64,000 nucleotides of DNA from contig NZ_CP036264.1 of the NCBI RefSeq assembly GCF_008035925.1, positions 3,904,402 through 3,968,401 on the forward strand, in the 5' to 3' direction. The position numbers were made by a program, and so were the translations under genes. The stretch comes from Stieleria maiorica (GTDB lineage Bacteria > Planctomycetota > Planctomycetia > Pirellulales > Pirellulaceae). Shown here piece after piece: positions 24,765-34,346 of the stretch. Every line of letters begins with the position of its first letter. Positions within the stretch are counted from its first letter, which is position 1. Below the pieces are notes generated by a model that saw nothing but the letters and a program-made list of their open reading frames with translations, was not told the DNA's origin and searched no databases.

Positions 24765-27008
24765 ATGTCGATCGCTGCCGGTATTCGTTTACATCAAAGC
24801 AAACCAGTGACACGTCCTCAGAGAACCCGTCGCGTCGGTACCACCGGCCTTATTTCAGCCCCCCGGTCGGGCACGGCCCAGACCCCGTTCGTTTTTGCCC
24901 GCCCGATCCGCCTCGTCACCGCGATGCTTTTGGTCGGAATCCTGCCGAGTCTCTTCGGCGGCGGGTTCAGGGCGGCACCGCAGTCGGTCGCCGCGGCGGC
25001 CCCCCAGGCCGAACGTGTCGCCGGCGGGGATGCGGGGGCCAGCGAAGACTTGACGGCAAAATTGATTCCCGACCAAAAAGCGTTCCTGGGCTCACCGGCC
25101 ACCCTGATCGATCTTTCGGAGGTGTTTTCAGAAACCGAGATCGGGGAGGAACCGTTCCAGGTCGAGGTTCTGCGTGGCAAGCAGGACGTCGCCGAGGCTG
25201 TCGTGGAGGGATCGCAGTTGCGGCTGAATTGGCAGCGGCAAACGGCCAAGAAACGCGAGATCCTGTTGCGGGCGACCAGCGCCTCGGGAAAAACCGTCGA
25301 CACAAAATTTTATGTCGAGCTTTGGGAACCGGACTATTGGAAACTGGTCTTGACCGTCTTGGGTGGTCTGGGCCTTTTCTTGTTGGGGATGAAGAACCTT
25401 TCGGAAGGCTTGCAGGCGATTGCCGGAAACGGGCTGCGTCGGATGATCAGCATCGTGACGGACAATCGGCTGATGGCGACCGGCGTTGGTGTTTTGGTGA
25501 CGATGCTCGTGCAATCCAGTTCGATCACGACGGTGATGGTCGTCGGATTCGTCAACAGCGGTTTCATGACACTCACCCAGGCCGTCGGCGTGATCATGGG
25601 GGCCAACATCGGGACCACCATCACGGGCTGGATCTTGGTGCTAAAGATCGGCAAATACGGTCTGCCGTTGGCCGGCGCGGCGGCGTTTTTTTACCTGTTC
25701 TCCAAACGTGATCGGATCCGCTACGGCGCACTGGCGGTGTTGGGGTTGGGCCTCGTCTTTCTAGGCTTGGAGATCATGAAGGATGGTTTCGCCATCGTCA
25801 AAGAGCTGCCCGAATTCGAAGCCTGGTTCAAAGCGTTTGATGCAGGGACGTACTTGGGGGTGCTGAAATGTGCTTTGGTCGGCTGCGTGTTGACCTTCAT
25901 CGTCCAGTCTTCGTCGGCAACGCTGGGGATCACCATCGGCTTGGCACAGATCGGGGTGATCGACTTTCCGACCGCGGCGGCGTTGGTCTTGGGGGAAAAC
26001 ATCGGCACGACCATCACGGCCTGGCTGGCTTCGTTCGGATCCAATACCAATGCGAAACGAGCCGCCTACTTTCATATCTGCTTCAATCTTCTGGGCGTCG
26101 CCTGGATCACGGCCGTCTTTCCGTTCTACGTGATGCTGGTTCGTTACATCGTGGCCGGTGACACCGCCGCCGACATGACCTTGGGAGCGGTGTCGAGCGC
26201 GGAAATCACCGCCGCGATCGCGATGGCGCACACCGGTTTCAACGTCACCAACACGATCGTGTTCCTCCCGCTGGCCGGATACATGGCGTCCGCATTGATG
26301 CGGATGATCCCGGATCGAAAAAGTTTGGTCGACGAAGAAGAGCACCTGACCAATTTGGACGTTCGCATGCTCGAATCACCCGTCGTTGCGGTCGAACAAT
26401 CGCGCGTCGAAGTGTTGCGGATGGTCAACGCCTGCAAACAGATGATGGCGTGGCTGCATGAATTGCTTCAAAGCGATGGCCCCGGCAAGGAGCTGCGAAA
26501 GAAAATCCTGGACATGGAAGAAGAATTGGACGTCATGCAAGGTGAAATCGTCACGTTCATGTCCAACTTGTTGGTCGGGAACGTGCCTCACGACGTCGTC
26601 GACGAAGCCCGTCGGCAATTGCGCTTGGTCGACGAATACGAATCGATCAGCGATTGTTTGGCCACGGTGGTCAAAGCGCACCGCCACTTGGTACGACACG
26701 ACACGCAGTTGCCGCCCGATCAACAGCAAGAATTGCGCGAACTGCATGCGATGGTGTCGGACTATCTGAACCGCGTCAGCGGCTACTACGAGCAATTGGG
26801 ACATGCCGGCGGAGCGGTCGAGGTGCTTCCGCACGGCGAGTCGATCACCAAGCATGCCAAAACGTTGTACAAACGCGTGCTTGAAAAGGCGCCCGAGGAT
26901 CAATTGGAGGTCCGGTCCCTGGTTTCGTACAACCGCATGGTGGCCGCCTATCGCCGTGTCCGCGACCACCTGGTCAACATCGCCGAAGCGCTCGCCGGTG
27001 AAAAATAG
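24765..27008 (+). CDS. Na/Pi cotransporter family protein with extra N-terminal exported domain
   Basis: 747 residues from ATG 24765; the frame continues upstream through tandem repeats and is not protein-like there. After a basic leader, LVTAMLLVGILPSLFGGGFRA is a probable signal anchor. Residues ~85-185 form a beta-type segment (LIDLSEVFSETEIGEEPFQVEVLRG, LLRATSASGKTVDTKFYVEL) resembling an immunoglobulin/cadherin-like extracytoplasmic domain, not usual in this family. The transporter core has MLVQSSSITTVMVVGFVNSG, GVIMGANIGTTITGWILV, FIVQSSSATLGITIGLAQIG and LVLGENIGTTITAWLASFG. The C-terminus is PhoU-like. Likely Na+-coupled phosphate movement; the extra domain may sense or gate. Confidence 0.9.
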   Translation: MSIAAGIRLHQSKPVTRPQRTRRVGTTGLISAPRSGTAQTPFVFARPIRLVTAMLLVGILPSLFGGGFRAAPQSVAAAAPQAERVAGGDAGASEDLTAKLIPDQKAFLGSPATLIDLSEVFSETEIGEEPFQVEVLRGKQDVAEAVVEGSQLRLNWQRQTAKKREILLRATSASGKTVDTKFYVELWEPDYWKLVLTVLGGLGLFLLGMKNLSEGLQAIAGNGLRRMISIVTDNRLMATGVGVLVTMLVQSSSITTVMVVGFVNSGFMTLTQAVGVIMGANIGTTITGWILVLKIGKYGLPLAGAAAFFYLFSKRDRIRYGALAVLGLGLVFLGLEIMKDGFAIVKELPEFEAWFKAFDAGTYLGVLKCALVGCVLTFIVQSSSATLGITIGLAQIGVIDFPTAAALVLGENIGTTITAWLASFGSNTNAKRAAYFHICFNLLGVAWITAVFPFYVMLVRYIVAGDTAADMTLGAVSSAEITAAIAMAHTGFNVTNTIVFLPLAGYMASALMRMIPDRKSLVDEEEHLTNLDVRMLESPVVAVEQSRVEVLRMVNACKQMMAWLHELLQSDGPGKELRKKILDMEEELDVMQGEIVTFMSNLLVGNVPHDVVDEARRQLRLVDEYESISDCLATVVKAHRHLVRHDTQLPPDQQQELRELHAMVSDYLNRVSGYYEQLGHAGGAVEVLPHGESITKHAKTLYKRVLEKAPEDQLEVRSLVSYNRMVAAYRRVRDHLVNIAEALAGEK

Positions 27009-27011
27009 CGA

Positions 27012-27413
27012 TCACGCCGCCACCGCCGCCACGCCCTGGTACTTGGCGTCACCGAAACCCAGCATCGGGTAGAAGATGAAACCCAAAAAGGCTAACCCGA
27101 TGCCATACCCGACGCCCTTGCCAAAATTTTTGGCAACGTCGATCGAAACGATGATCGCCAGGATCAAGTTCACCAACGGGATGAAGAACAACACGATCCA
27201 CCAGATCGGTCTGCCCGCGATCTGCAGCAGCAGGATGATGTTGTAGATCGGGATGATCGCTCCCCAACCCGGCTTGCCGGCCTTTTCGAATGTCTTCCAC
27301 AGCCCGGCGATCACCACGACCAAGATCGCCAGCTGGATCACCAGTATCAACAAGCCGATGATTCCGCCACCATCGTCCTGAGCCAGCGGAAGAGTGAGTT
27401 CATGCATGCCCAT
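27012..27413 (-). CDS. Small membrane protein, DUF5684-like
   Basis: 133 residues from the ATG at 27413 (another Met two codons later). The frame extends to 27452, but those residues add nothing. Hydrophobic helices: GIIGLLILVIQLAILVVVIAG, then a conserved loop KTFEKAGKPGWGAIIPIYNI, then LLQIAGRPIWWIVLFFIPLV and NLILAIIVSIDVAKNFGKG. This arrangement (WKxFEKAGxPGWxxxIPxYN) is that of DUF5684 proteins, which lack a known function and are common in Bacteroidetes and Planctomycetes. It is convergent with the Na/Pi transporter gene, three bases apart. Confidence 0.8.
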   Translation of the reverse strand: MGMHELTLPLAQDDGGGIIGLLILVIQLAILVVVIAGLWKTFEKAGKPGWGAIIPIYNIILLLQIAGRPIWWIVLFFIPLVNLILAIIVSIDVAKNFGKGVGYGIGLAFLGFIFYPMLGFGDAKYQGVAAVAA

Positions 27414-27711
27414 CGTGACGCCTCTCGGTTGTGTGAGTGCGATTGATCCCAAAGTGCGTTGCCGTCAATCGCCAAACCGCCGCTGATGTGCGTGACAAGC
27501 CCCACCAGCATGCGTGGCGATCGCTTCCCGTCATTGTAGCGGATCGGTCGCCCGCAATTACAGCAAAATCACGGCATGGCGAATCGATGCCGAATCTCAC
27601 CCTCGTCGATGGCTTGTTGACCGTCCGCGACAAGGCCTATACTGGCGGATCCCCCATCATCGGCGGGCAAGAATCAGACTCCCAACTAATCGCAAAACGG
27701 CAACGAATTTC

Positions 27712-28887
27712 ATGAGTCAACGACCTCTCAATGTTGGATTGATCGGCGGTGGCGGTGGTGCTTTCATCGTCCAACCGCATCAACGCGCCATCCATTTCGA
27801 CGGAACCCGACGCGTGGTCGCCGCGGCGCTGCACCCGGATCCGAAAGTGGCATTGGAAGAGGCTGCCAATTGGGATTATCCGATCACCGGATACACCAAC
27901 TACGACGAAATGATCGACGTCGAGTCCAAAAAACCGGTCGGCGAGCGGGTCGATTATGTGGTGGTCGTGACGCCCAACCACGTTCACTTCGATCCCTCGA
28001 TCAAGTGTGTCCGAGCCGGCATCCCCGTGTTCTGCGAAAAACCCTTGACGCTGAACCTGGACGAAGCGAAACAGCTGGTCGAGGCGGTCGAAGAAGCCAA
28101 GATCCCCTTCGGCGTTGCACACACCTACCTCGGTCACTGGACCAGCCGCTTCGCGCGGTTCATCGTCACCAGTGGATTGTTGGGGGATGTGCGTTGGGCG
28201 GATTCGCGCTACCTGCAAGGTTGGCTGGCCGGACGAACCGAAGACGCAGGCGTCGCCCAAGCGGAGTGGCGTGTCGATCCCAAGAAATCTGGTATCAGCT
28301 GCTGCGGCGGTGACATCGGAACCCACGCGTTGATGCAGTTGCGGTACATCACCGGACTGGATGTCACCAAGGTCCAAGCCAACCTGGTCACGTTCGTCGA
28401 GGGACGTCTGTTGGATGATCACTTCACGACCTACTGTGAACTGTCCAACGGCGGCAAGGCCTTGGTTCGCGCGTCGCAAATCGCCATCGGACACAAGAAC
28501 GACCTGGGCATCGAAATCAACGGCACCAAGGGCACTTTGATCTGGGACCAAGAATTCCCGGAACAAGTCAAGATTTTGTTGCCCAACCAACCCGACAGGA
28601 CGTATTTCCGAGGTGCGATCGCCGCCAACGACGGATTCCTCGGCGATTTGCCCGAAGAACTGATGGCCGAACCGAATATCCCCGCCGGACACCCCGAAGC
28701 ATTCCACGACGCTTACGCCCGGCTTCACCGTTGTTTCGAACAAGACGTTCGCGCGTACAACGACGGCAAACCCTTCAGCTGTGATGGCAGCAAGTACGCC
28801 AACGTGCAAGATGGTCTGAACGGCATGCAATTCATTCAAGCCGCCGTGGACAGTTCGGCCAACGGTTCGACCTGGGTCGAGCTCTAA
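27712..28887 (+). CDS. Gfo/Idh/MocA-family NAD(P)-dependent oxidoreductase
   Basis: 391 residues from ATG 27712. The N-terminal Rossmann domain starts LNVGLIGGGGGAFIVQPHQRA. The dinucleotide-binding continuation DYVVVVTPNHVHFDPSIKCV is followed by the EKP motif in IPVFCEKPLTLNLDEAKQLV, whose Lys usually takes part in catalysis. The C-terminal sheet domain includes SRFARFIVTSGLLGDVRWAD and ISCCGGDIGTHALMQLRYITG, in which the GDIGTH segment holds the family's Asp/His pair. These enzymes oxidise or epimerise sugars and inositols. The substrate cannot be read from sequence, and neighbours give no hint. The weak frame upstream to 27514 is not included. Confidence 0.9.
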   Translation: MSQRPLNVGLIGGGGGAFIVQPHQRAIHFDGTRRVVAAALHPDPKVALEEAANWDYPITGYTNYDEMIDVESKKPVGERVDYVVVVTPNHVHFDPSIKCVRAGIPVFCEKPLTLNLDEAKQLVEAVEEAKIPFGVAHTYLGHWTSRFARFIVTSGLLGDVRWADSRYLQGWLAGRTEDAGVAQAEWRVDPKKSGISCCGGDIGTHALMQLRYITGLDVTKVQANLVTFVEGRLLDDHFTTYCELSNGGKALVRASQIAIGHKNDLGIEINGTKGTLIWDQEFPEQVKILLPNQPDRTYFRGAIAANDGFLGDLPEELMAEPNIPAGHPEAFHDAYARLHRCFEQDVRAYNDGKPFSCDGSKYANVQDGLNGMQFIQAAVDSSANGSTWVEL

Positions 28888-29096
28888 GGACAGTCGCAAC
28901 GATCTTCGCCGGAAGGTGGTTGCCCCGTGGCCACCGCCACGCTCCTGCGAGTGCCTGCGACACAGGCAACGCTCGTGCCTTTGAGTGCCGACTGGAAAGA
29001 GCAATCGCTGCGTTGGATTTCGCAGCCGAAAACGCCCTGGTATAAACGGGTCCGGTGAAAATCCTGCCCGTCATGGTTGCAGCTGGATCGCATTCA

Positions 29097-31202
29097 ATGG
29101 CTCAAAGTCTTTACATCGCCGCGTCCGAACCGGACAGCGGCAAATCGCTCGTCGTGCTAGGCATCATGGAGATGTTGTCCCGACGCGTCGAGCGTCTGGG
29201 CTTCTTTCGTCCGATCATTCGTAGCGACGGTAAACGTGACAACGACACCGAATTGCTGTTAAAACGCTACTCGTTGTCGCAAAGCTACGAACAAAGCTAT
29301 GCGTTCCCATCGGATGAAGCCGAAGAGATCGCGACGGAAAAAGGGCTATCGGTCCTGTTGAGGATCATCTTGGAAAAGTACAAGGCGATCGAAGCACAGT
29401 GCGATTTCGTGCTCTGTGAAGGCACCGATTTTGACGGCGTCACGTCCGCATTCGATTTTGATCTCAGTGCACAGATCGCGACCCACCTCGGCACGCCCGT
29501 GCTGAACGTCCTTTCCGGTCGCAATAAATCCCCCGAGAGTATCCGCAGCGCCGCTCATGCCACGCGAATCGCGATGATCGATGAAGGCTGCACGGTGACC
29601 GCCAACATCGTCAATCGCGTCGCGGCCGAGCAGATGGATGCCGTCCGCGATGAAGTCCGGAAAAGCTGGGACTACGAAGACCCGATTCTGTTCGTTGCCG
29701 ACGAACCGACCTTGGAATCCCCCACGGTCGGCGCGGTGGCCGAGGCGCTCGGTGCGGTCCCCATTCGTGACTGCGAAATGGATCTCAATCGCGAGATTCG
29801 GACGATCGCAGTCGCCGCGATGCAGTTGCCCCATTTCTTGCAGCGCGTGCAGGAAAACAAGTTGGTGATCACTCCGGGGGATCGATCCGACATTCTGCTC
29901 GGCTGTCTGGCCACCGTCGCCTCGGACAATTACCCCCAAATTTCCGGCATCGTACTGACCGGTGGAATGCGACCTCCCGAGAGCGTGACCCGGTTAATCG
30001 AAGGGATTCGTCGTCCCTTGATTCCGACCTTTGCTGTCGACACCGACACGTATGAAACGGTCCGAAATGTGATGGCGGTCGAAGGGGTGATTAGCGCCGA
30101 CAATGAACGCAAAATCCAAGCCGCACTGGGGGTCTTCGAGTCATCGATTGATCCGGAAGTTTTGTTCCAGCGGATCGATGTCGCCCGTTCCAGAGTCGTC
30201 ACCCCGGCAATGTTCGAATACGAGTTGATCGAACAGGCGAAACGAAAACGCCAACGGATCGTGTTGCCCGAAGGGGAAGAGGAGCGCATTCTGCGGGCAA
30301 CCGAAATCTTGCGACGACGCGATGTGGCCGAAATTGTTCTGCTGGGAAACCCGGCTAAAATCCGAACGCTGGCCGACGAACTCGCAATCGACCTGACCGA
30401 CGTCGAGATCATCGACCCCAGCGACAATCCGTATCTGGATTCGTTCGCGCGCACGTTCTACCAGCTGCGACAGCACAAGGGAGTGACCGAAGACCAGGCC
30501 CATGATACGGTTCAGGACGTCAGCTATTTCGGGACCATGATGGTTTACGCGGGGATCGCCGACGGGATGGTTTCCGGATCCGCCCACACGACGGCACACA
30601 CCATCCGCCCCGCGCTGCAAATCATCCGGACCAAGCCGGGCTGCTCGATCGTTTCCAGCGTGTTTCTGATGTGCTTAAAAGATCGCGTGCTGGTGTATGG
30701 TGATTGCGCGATCAACCCCAGGCCGAACCCGGCGGAGTTGGCCGATATCGCGATCAGCTCGGCGGGGACGGCCAAGGCGTTCGGGATCGAACCGGTCATC
30801 GCCATGCTGTCCTATTCCACCGGCCAATCGGGCAGCGGAGAGGAAGTGGAACGGGTCAAGCAAGCGACCGCGCTGGTCCGCCAGGCCCGCCCCGATCTGT
30901 TGATCGAGGGGCCGATTCAATACGACGCGGCGATCGACCCCGGCGTCGCCAAAACCAAATTGCCCGACAGCCAGATCGCCGGCCGCGCGAGCGTCTTCAT
31001 TTTTCCCGACCTGAACACCGGCAACAACACCTACAAAGCGGTACAGCGTGCCGCCAACGCCGTGGCGATCGGTCCCGTTTTGCAGGGGCTGAAGAAACCC
31101 GTCAATGACCTCAGTCGCGGCTGCACCGTGATCGACATCGTCAATACAGTCGCCATCACGGCGATCCAATCGCAGCGTCACGAGAACGGAGACACGGCAT
31201 GA
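29097..31202 (+). CDS. pta: Phosphate acetyltransferase, long form
   Basis: Interconverts acetyl-CoA and acetyl phosphate. 701 residues from ATG 29097, which gives MAQSLYIAASEPDSGKSLVV, the usual start of the P-loop-like N-terminal domain; GTG 29055 is less likely. A DRTGG-like middle domain (IRTIAVAAMQLPHFLQRV, LVITPGDRSDILLGCLATV) is followed by the catalytic PTA_PTB domain at ~residues 370-695 (RIVLPEGEEERILRATEIL, GTMMVYAGIADGMVSGSAHT, CSIVSSVFLMCL, LPDSQIAGRASVFIFPDLNTG). The length matches enteric-type Pta. Its TGA overlaps the ackA ATG (ATGA). Together with ackA it forms the acetate overflow/assimilation pathway. Confidence 0.95.
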   Translation: MAQSLYIAASEPDSGKSLVVLGIMEMLSRRVERLGFFRPIIRSDGKRDNDTELLLKRYSLSQSYEQSYAFPSDEAEEIATEKGLSVLLRIILEKYKAIEAQCDFVLCEGTDFDGVTSAFDFDLSAQIATHLGTPVLNVLSGRNKSPESIRSAAHATRIAMIDEGCTVTANIVNRVAAEQMDAVRDEVRKSWDYEDPILFVADEPTLESPTVGAVAEALGAVPIRDCEMDLNREIRTIAVAAMQLPHFLQRVQENKLVITPGDRSDILLGCLATVASDNYPQISGIVLTGGMRPPESVTRLIEGIRRPLIPTFAVDTDTYETVRNVMAVEGVISADNERKIQAALGVFESSIDPEVLFQRIDVARSRVVTPAMFEYELIEQAKRKRQRIVLPEGEEERILRATEILRRRDVAEIVLLGNPAKIRTLADELAIDLTDVEIIDPSDNPYLDSFARTFYQLRQHKGVTEDQAHDTVQDVSYFGTMMVYAGIADGMVSGSAHTTAHTIRPALQIIRTKPGCSIVSSVFLMCLKDRVLVYGDCAINPRPNPAELADIAISSAGTAKAFGIEPVIAMLSYSTGQSGSGEEVERVKQATALVRQARPDLLIEGPIQYDAAIDPGVAKTKLPDSQIAGRASVFIFPDLNTGNNTYKAVQRAANAVAIGPVLQGLKKPVNDLSRGCTVIDIVNTVAITAIQSQRHENGDTA

Positions 31203-32410
31203 CACAAGTCCTCGTGCTCAACTGCGGCAGCTCGTCGATCAAGTACGAGTTGTTCGAGATGGATGAAGGCCGTGCGCTCGCATCCGGGCTGGTCGAACGA
31301 ATCGGTGAAGCAAAGAGCTGTCTGAAACAAACCTCGGCCGAATGCACGTCGAACCCACCCTCGCACGTGGCCGAGGTTGCGGTGCCCCATCATCGCCAAG
31401 GTATCGACATGATCCGCCGCGTGCTTTCGGAAAACGCAAGCTTTGACGGGGGCCGTCATCTGGTCGGCATCGGACATCGTGTCGTCCACGGCGGCGAAAC
31501 GTTTTCTCGTCCGACGTTGATTGACGATCATGTCCTGGCGGCAATCAAGGGCTTGATCCCGCTCGCACCGCTACACAACCCGGCCAATTTGGTCGGCATG
31601 GAAGTCGCCCGCGCGGCATTCCCGGACGTGCCGCAAGTCGCCGTCTTCGACACCGCCTATCATCAAACCCTGCCGCGATACGCCTATCACTATGCCGTGC
31701 CACAAGACTGGTACGATTCCTACCACGTTCGCCGCTACGGTTTTCACGGCACCTCGCATCAATATGTCGCCAAACAGCTCGCGCGTCACCTCGGGCGTCC
31801 CGCGGGCGAACTGAACACGATCGTGCTTCATCTGGGCAATGGTTGCAGCGCGAGCGCGATTCGCGGCGGTGTCAGCGTGGATACCTCGATGGGGCTGACG
31901 CCGCTGGAAGGGCTGATGATGGGGACGCGCTGCGGCGATCTTGATCCGGCGATCCTGATTCACATGGGCAAAGAGGCCGGGATGAGTCTGGCCGCATTGG
32001 ACGCGGCGCTCAACAAACAAAGCGGTTTAAAAGGTCTCTGCGGCGTCAACGACATGCGCGAGGTGCTGGCAATGGAGGCCGACGGAGACGGAGCGGCAAA
32101 TCTGGCGGTCGAGATTTTCGTTTATCGAATCAAGAAGTACATCGGTGCTTATCATGCGGTGCTGGGACGCCTGGATGCGATCGCCTTCACCGCGGGAATC
32201 GGCCAACATTCGCCCGAGATCCGAGCCCGCAGCTGCAGCGACCTGGAATCGATGGGCATCGCCATCGACCCCGCGCTCAACACCGCGGCGGAGCCTCCGA
32301 TCTGCGAAATCCAAACCGCCGACAGCCGCGTGAAAGTCCTGGTCGTCAGCACCGACGAGGAACTCGAGATCGCCCAACAAACCCTCGCCTGCGTTCGAGA
32401 CGATCAATGA
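31199..32410 (+). CDS. ackA: Acetate kinase
   Basis: Converts acetyl phosphate and ADP to acetate and ATP. 403 residues with the ASKHA-fold signatures: LVLNCGSSSIKYELFEM (N-terminal phosphate-binding motif), IGHRVVHGGETF, VFDTAYHQTLPRYAYHYAVP, GFHGTSHQYVAKQLA (the catalytic His region), LHLGNGCSASAIRGGVSVDT, GLMMGTRCGDLDP and FTAGIGQHSPEIR. Length is standard. It is coupled at both ends by ATGA overlaps, to pta upstream and to an FAD oxidoreductase gene downstream. Confidence 0.96.
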   Translation: MTQVLVLNCGSSSIKYELFEMDEGRALASGLVERIGEAKSCLKQTSAECTSNPPSHVAEVAVPHHRQGIDMIRRVLSENASFDGGRHLVGIGHRVVHGGETFSRPTLIDDHVLAAIKGLIPLAPLHNPANLVGMEVARAAFPDVPQVAVFDTAYHQTLPRYAYHYAVPQDWYDSYHVRRYGFHGTSHQYVAKQLARHLGRPAGELNTIVLHLGNGCSASAIRGGVSVDTSMGLTPLEGLMMGTRCGDLDPAILIHMGKEAGMSLAALDAALNKQSGLKGLCGVNDMREVLAMEADGDGAANLAVEIFVYRIKKYIGAYHAVLGRLDAIAFTAGIGQHSPEIRARSCSDLESMGIAIDPALNTAAEPPICEIQTADSRVKVLVVSTDEELEIAQQTLACVRDDQ

Positions 32411-34089
32411 ACTTGAAACGACGCCAGTTTTGTTCTTCTCTTGCGCTCGCTTCGGTCGCCGCAACCCTGAATGTTGCCCCTGCCGCCGCGGAGTCGGAGG
32501 CGGATGTCGTGATCATCGGCGGCGGGCTGGGAGGCTGTGCCGCGGCGATCGCCGCGCTCCGCAATGGCAGACGCGTGGTGATGACCGAACCGTCAGACTG
32601 GATCGGGGGCCAATTGACCAGCCAGGGCGTGCCGCCTGATGAGCACCGATGGATCGAAACCCATGGTGCCAACGAGTCCTATCGAGCGTTTCGGGCACAG
32701 ATCCGCAGCTACTATCGCAAAAACTACCCGCTGACCGATGCGGCTGAGAACAATCCACTTTTGAATCCCGGCAACGGAAATGTGTCGCGGTTGTGCGCCG
32801 AACCCAAGGTTTCGCTGGCAGTCCTTCAGCAGCAATTTGCGCCGTATCAAAGTTCCGGCCAATTGCGGTTGCTGCTGCACACCGTCCCTGTCTCAGCCGA
32901 TGTGGTGGGCGATCGCGTCGAAGCAGTCACGGTTCGATCAAGCCTGACGGGCGATTCAATGGTGTTACGCGGCAAGTACTTTGTCGATGCCAGCGAAACC
33001 GGCGACCTGCTGCCATTGACCGGCACCGAATTCGTCAGCGGTTCGGAAGCGCAGTCGGATACCGGCGAACTGCACGCGGCACCGACGGCCGACCCGAACA
33101 ACCACCAGGCATTCACGATTTGCTTTGCCGTGGACTACCTGGCCGGCCAAAACCATGTGATCGAACAACCGGCCGAGTGGCAGTTTTGGCGTGACTTTGT
33201 CCCTCAGCTGACACCGTCGTGGCCGGGCAAGTTGCTCGATTTTACCTACACCCATCCTTCATCCGGCAATCCGAAAACGTTGGCGTTCGATCCGCAAGGT
33301 GGTCGGTCCGTTGGTGGCGTGTTGAACTTGTGGACCTATCGTCGAATCATCGATGCGACATTGTTCAATGCAGGGCGATTCGACAGTGATGTCAGCCTGA
33401 TCAATTGGCCGCAGAACGACTACCTGCTCGGCAACCTGTTCGGCGATGGACCGGAACAAGCGGAGATGCATCTGGAACGCGCACGGCAATTGAGCCTGTG
33501 TTTGTTGTACTGGTTACAGACCGAAGCCCCTCGCTCCGATGGAGGAACGGGATTCGCTGGCTTGCGCCTTCGCGGCGACCTGATGGACAGCGCCGATGGG
33601 CTGGCCAAGATGCCGTATGTCCGCGAGTCGCGACGGATTCGGGCCCGGTTCACGGTGTTGGAGGAACACGTCGGTCGAGAGAATCGGAGCATGGTGACCG
33701 GGCAGCCGGTCGGCGAAGTCAAAGCGGCTGAGTTCGAGGACTCGGTCGGTGTGGGCAGCTATCACATCGACCTTCATCCCAGCAGCGGAGGAGACAACTA
33801 CATCGATTTTGCGTCGTTGCCGTTTCAAGTCCCGCTCGGTGCGCTGTTGCCCGTGCGTATGAAAAACCTGCTGCCGGCCAGCAAGAACATCGGCACGACG
33901 CACATCACCAACGGTTGTTACCGTTTGCACCCGGTCGAATGGGGCATCGGTGAAGCGGTCGGCTGTCTGGTCGACTTTGCCCTCCAACGCCAGCAGACGC
34001 CACACGCGATTGCCCAGACGCCGAGCCTGTTGTCCGACTTTCAAAAGTTGATTCGGCGGCAGGGCATCGAAACTCATTGGAAACTCTGA
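32407..34089 (+). CDS. Exported FAD-dependent oxidoreductase coupled to pta-ackA
   Basis: 560 residues. The N-terminus MNLKRRQFCSSLALASVAATL is a short signal with KRRQF (an imperfect Tat pattern), processed near AAAES. The FAD-binding motif EADVVIIGGGLGGCAAAIAA follows, and the region RRVVMTEPSDWIGGQLTSQG is typical of the FAD_oxidored (PF12831) group found widely in Planctomycetes. Later segments include GKYFVDASETGDLLPLTG, typical of that group, and NIGTTHITNGCYRLHPVEWGIGEA near the C-terminus, the second FAD contact. The substrate is unknown. The ATGA overlap with ackA is unexpected, since the pathway link between a secreted flavoenzyme and acetate kinase is not obvious. Confidence 0.88.
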   Translation: MNLKRRQFCSSLALASVAATLNVAPAAAESEADVVIIGGGLGGCAAAIAALRNGRRVVMTEPSDWIGGQLTSQGVPPDEHRWIETHGANESYRAFRAQIRSYYRKNYPLTDAAENNPLLNPGNGNVSRLCAEPKVSLAVLQQQFAPYQSSGQLRLLLHTVPVSADVVGDRVEAVTVRSSLTGDSMVLRGKYFVDASETGDLLPLTGTEFVSGSEAQSDTGELHAAPTADPNNHQAFTICFAVDYLAGQNHVIEQPAEWQFWRDFVPQLTPSWPGKLLDFTYTHPSSGNPKTLAFDPQGGRSVGGVLNLWTYRRIIDATLFNAGRFDSDVSLINWPQNDYLLGNLFGDGPEQAEMHLERARQLSLCLLYWLQTEAPRSDGGTGFAGLRLRGDLMDSADGLAKMPYVRESRRIRARFTVLEEHVGRENRSMVTGQPVGEVKAAEFEDSVGVGSYHIDLHPSSGGDNYIDFASLPFQVPLGALLPVRMKNLLPASKNIGTTHITNGCYRLHPVEWGIGEAVGCLVDFALQRQQTPHAIAQTPSLLSDFQKLIRRQGIETHWKL

Positions 34090-34151
34090 TCCACGCGGAC
34101 GATTGCTTGGCAGCGCCCCATCATCGACTTGGGGGCACGAAAGGAAGGAGC

Positions 34152-34272
34152 GGCAAAACAATGGGGGCAAAACAATCCCAGCCCTCGATACCCGTTCCCC
34201 CCAACATCCTCCTCTCTCCCATCATTCTGCCTCCCATCGTCTTGCCCCCATTGTTTTGCCCATCGTCTTGCC
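34152..34272. repeat. Inverted copies of the G-rich GGCAAAACAATGGG repeat
   Basis: A perfect 16-bp inverted pair (34152-34167 with 34245-34260) is surrounded by further C-rich units (CTCCCATCATTCTGC, CTCCCATCGTCTTGC) at 34215-34272. The units are the same 14-15 bp motif that forms the long tandem array at 57043-57321, in the opposite orientation. The pair sits between the flavoenzyme gene and the coiled-coil gene and could fold as a long-looped stem. Confidence 0.8.
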
Positions 34273-34346
34273 GAGTTTCCGAATCAAGCCGACACTGGTG
34301 TGACGTGACTTCCGCGCCCTGACGCGACCGAGATCGGAGGAAAGAC

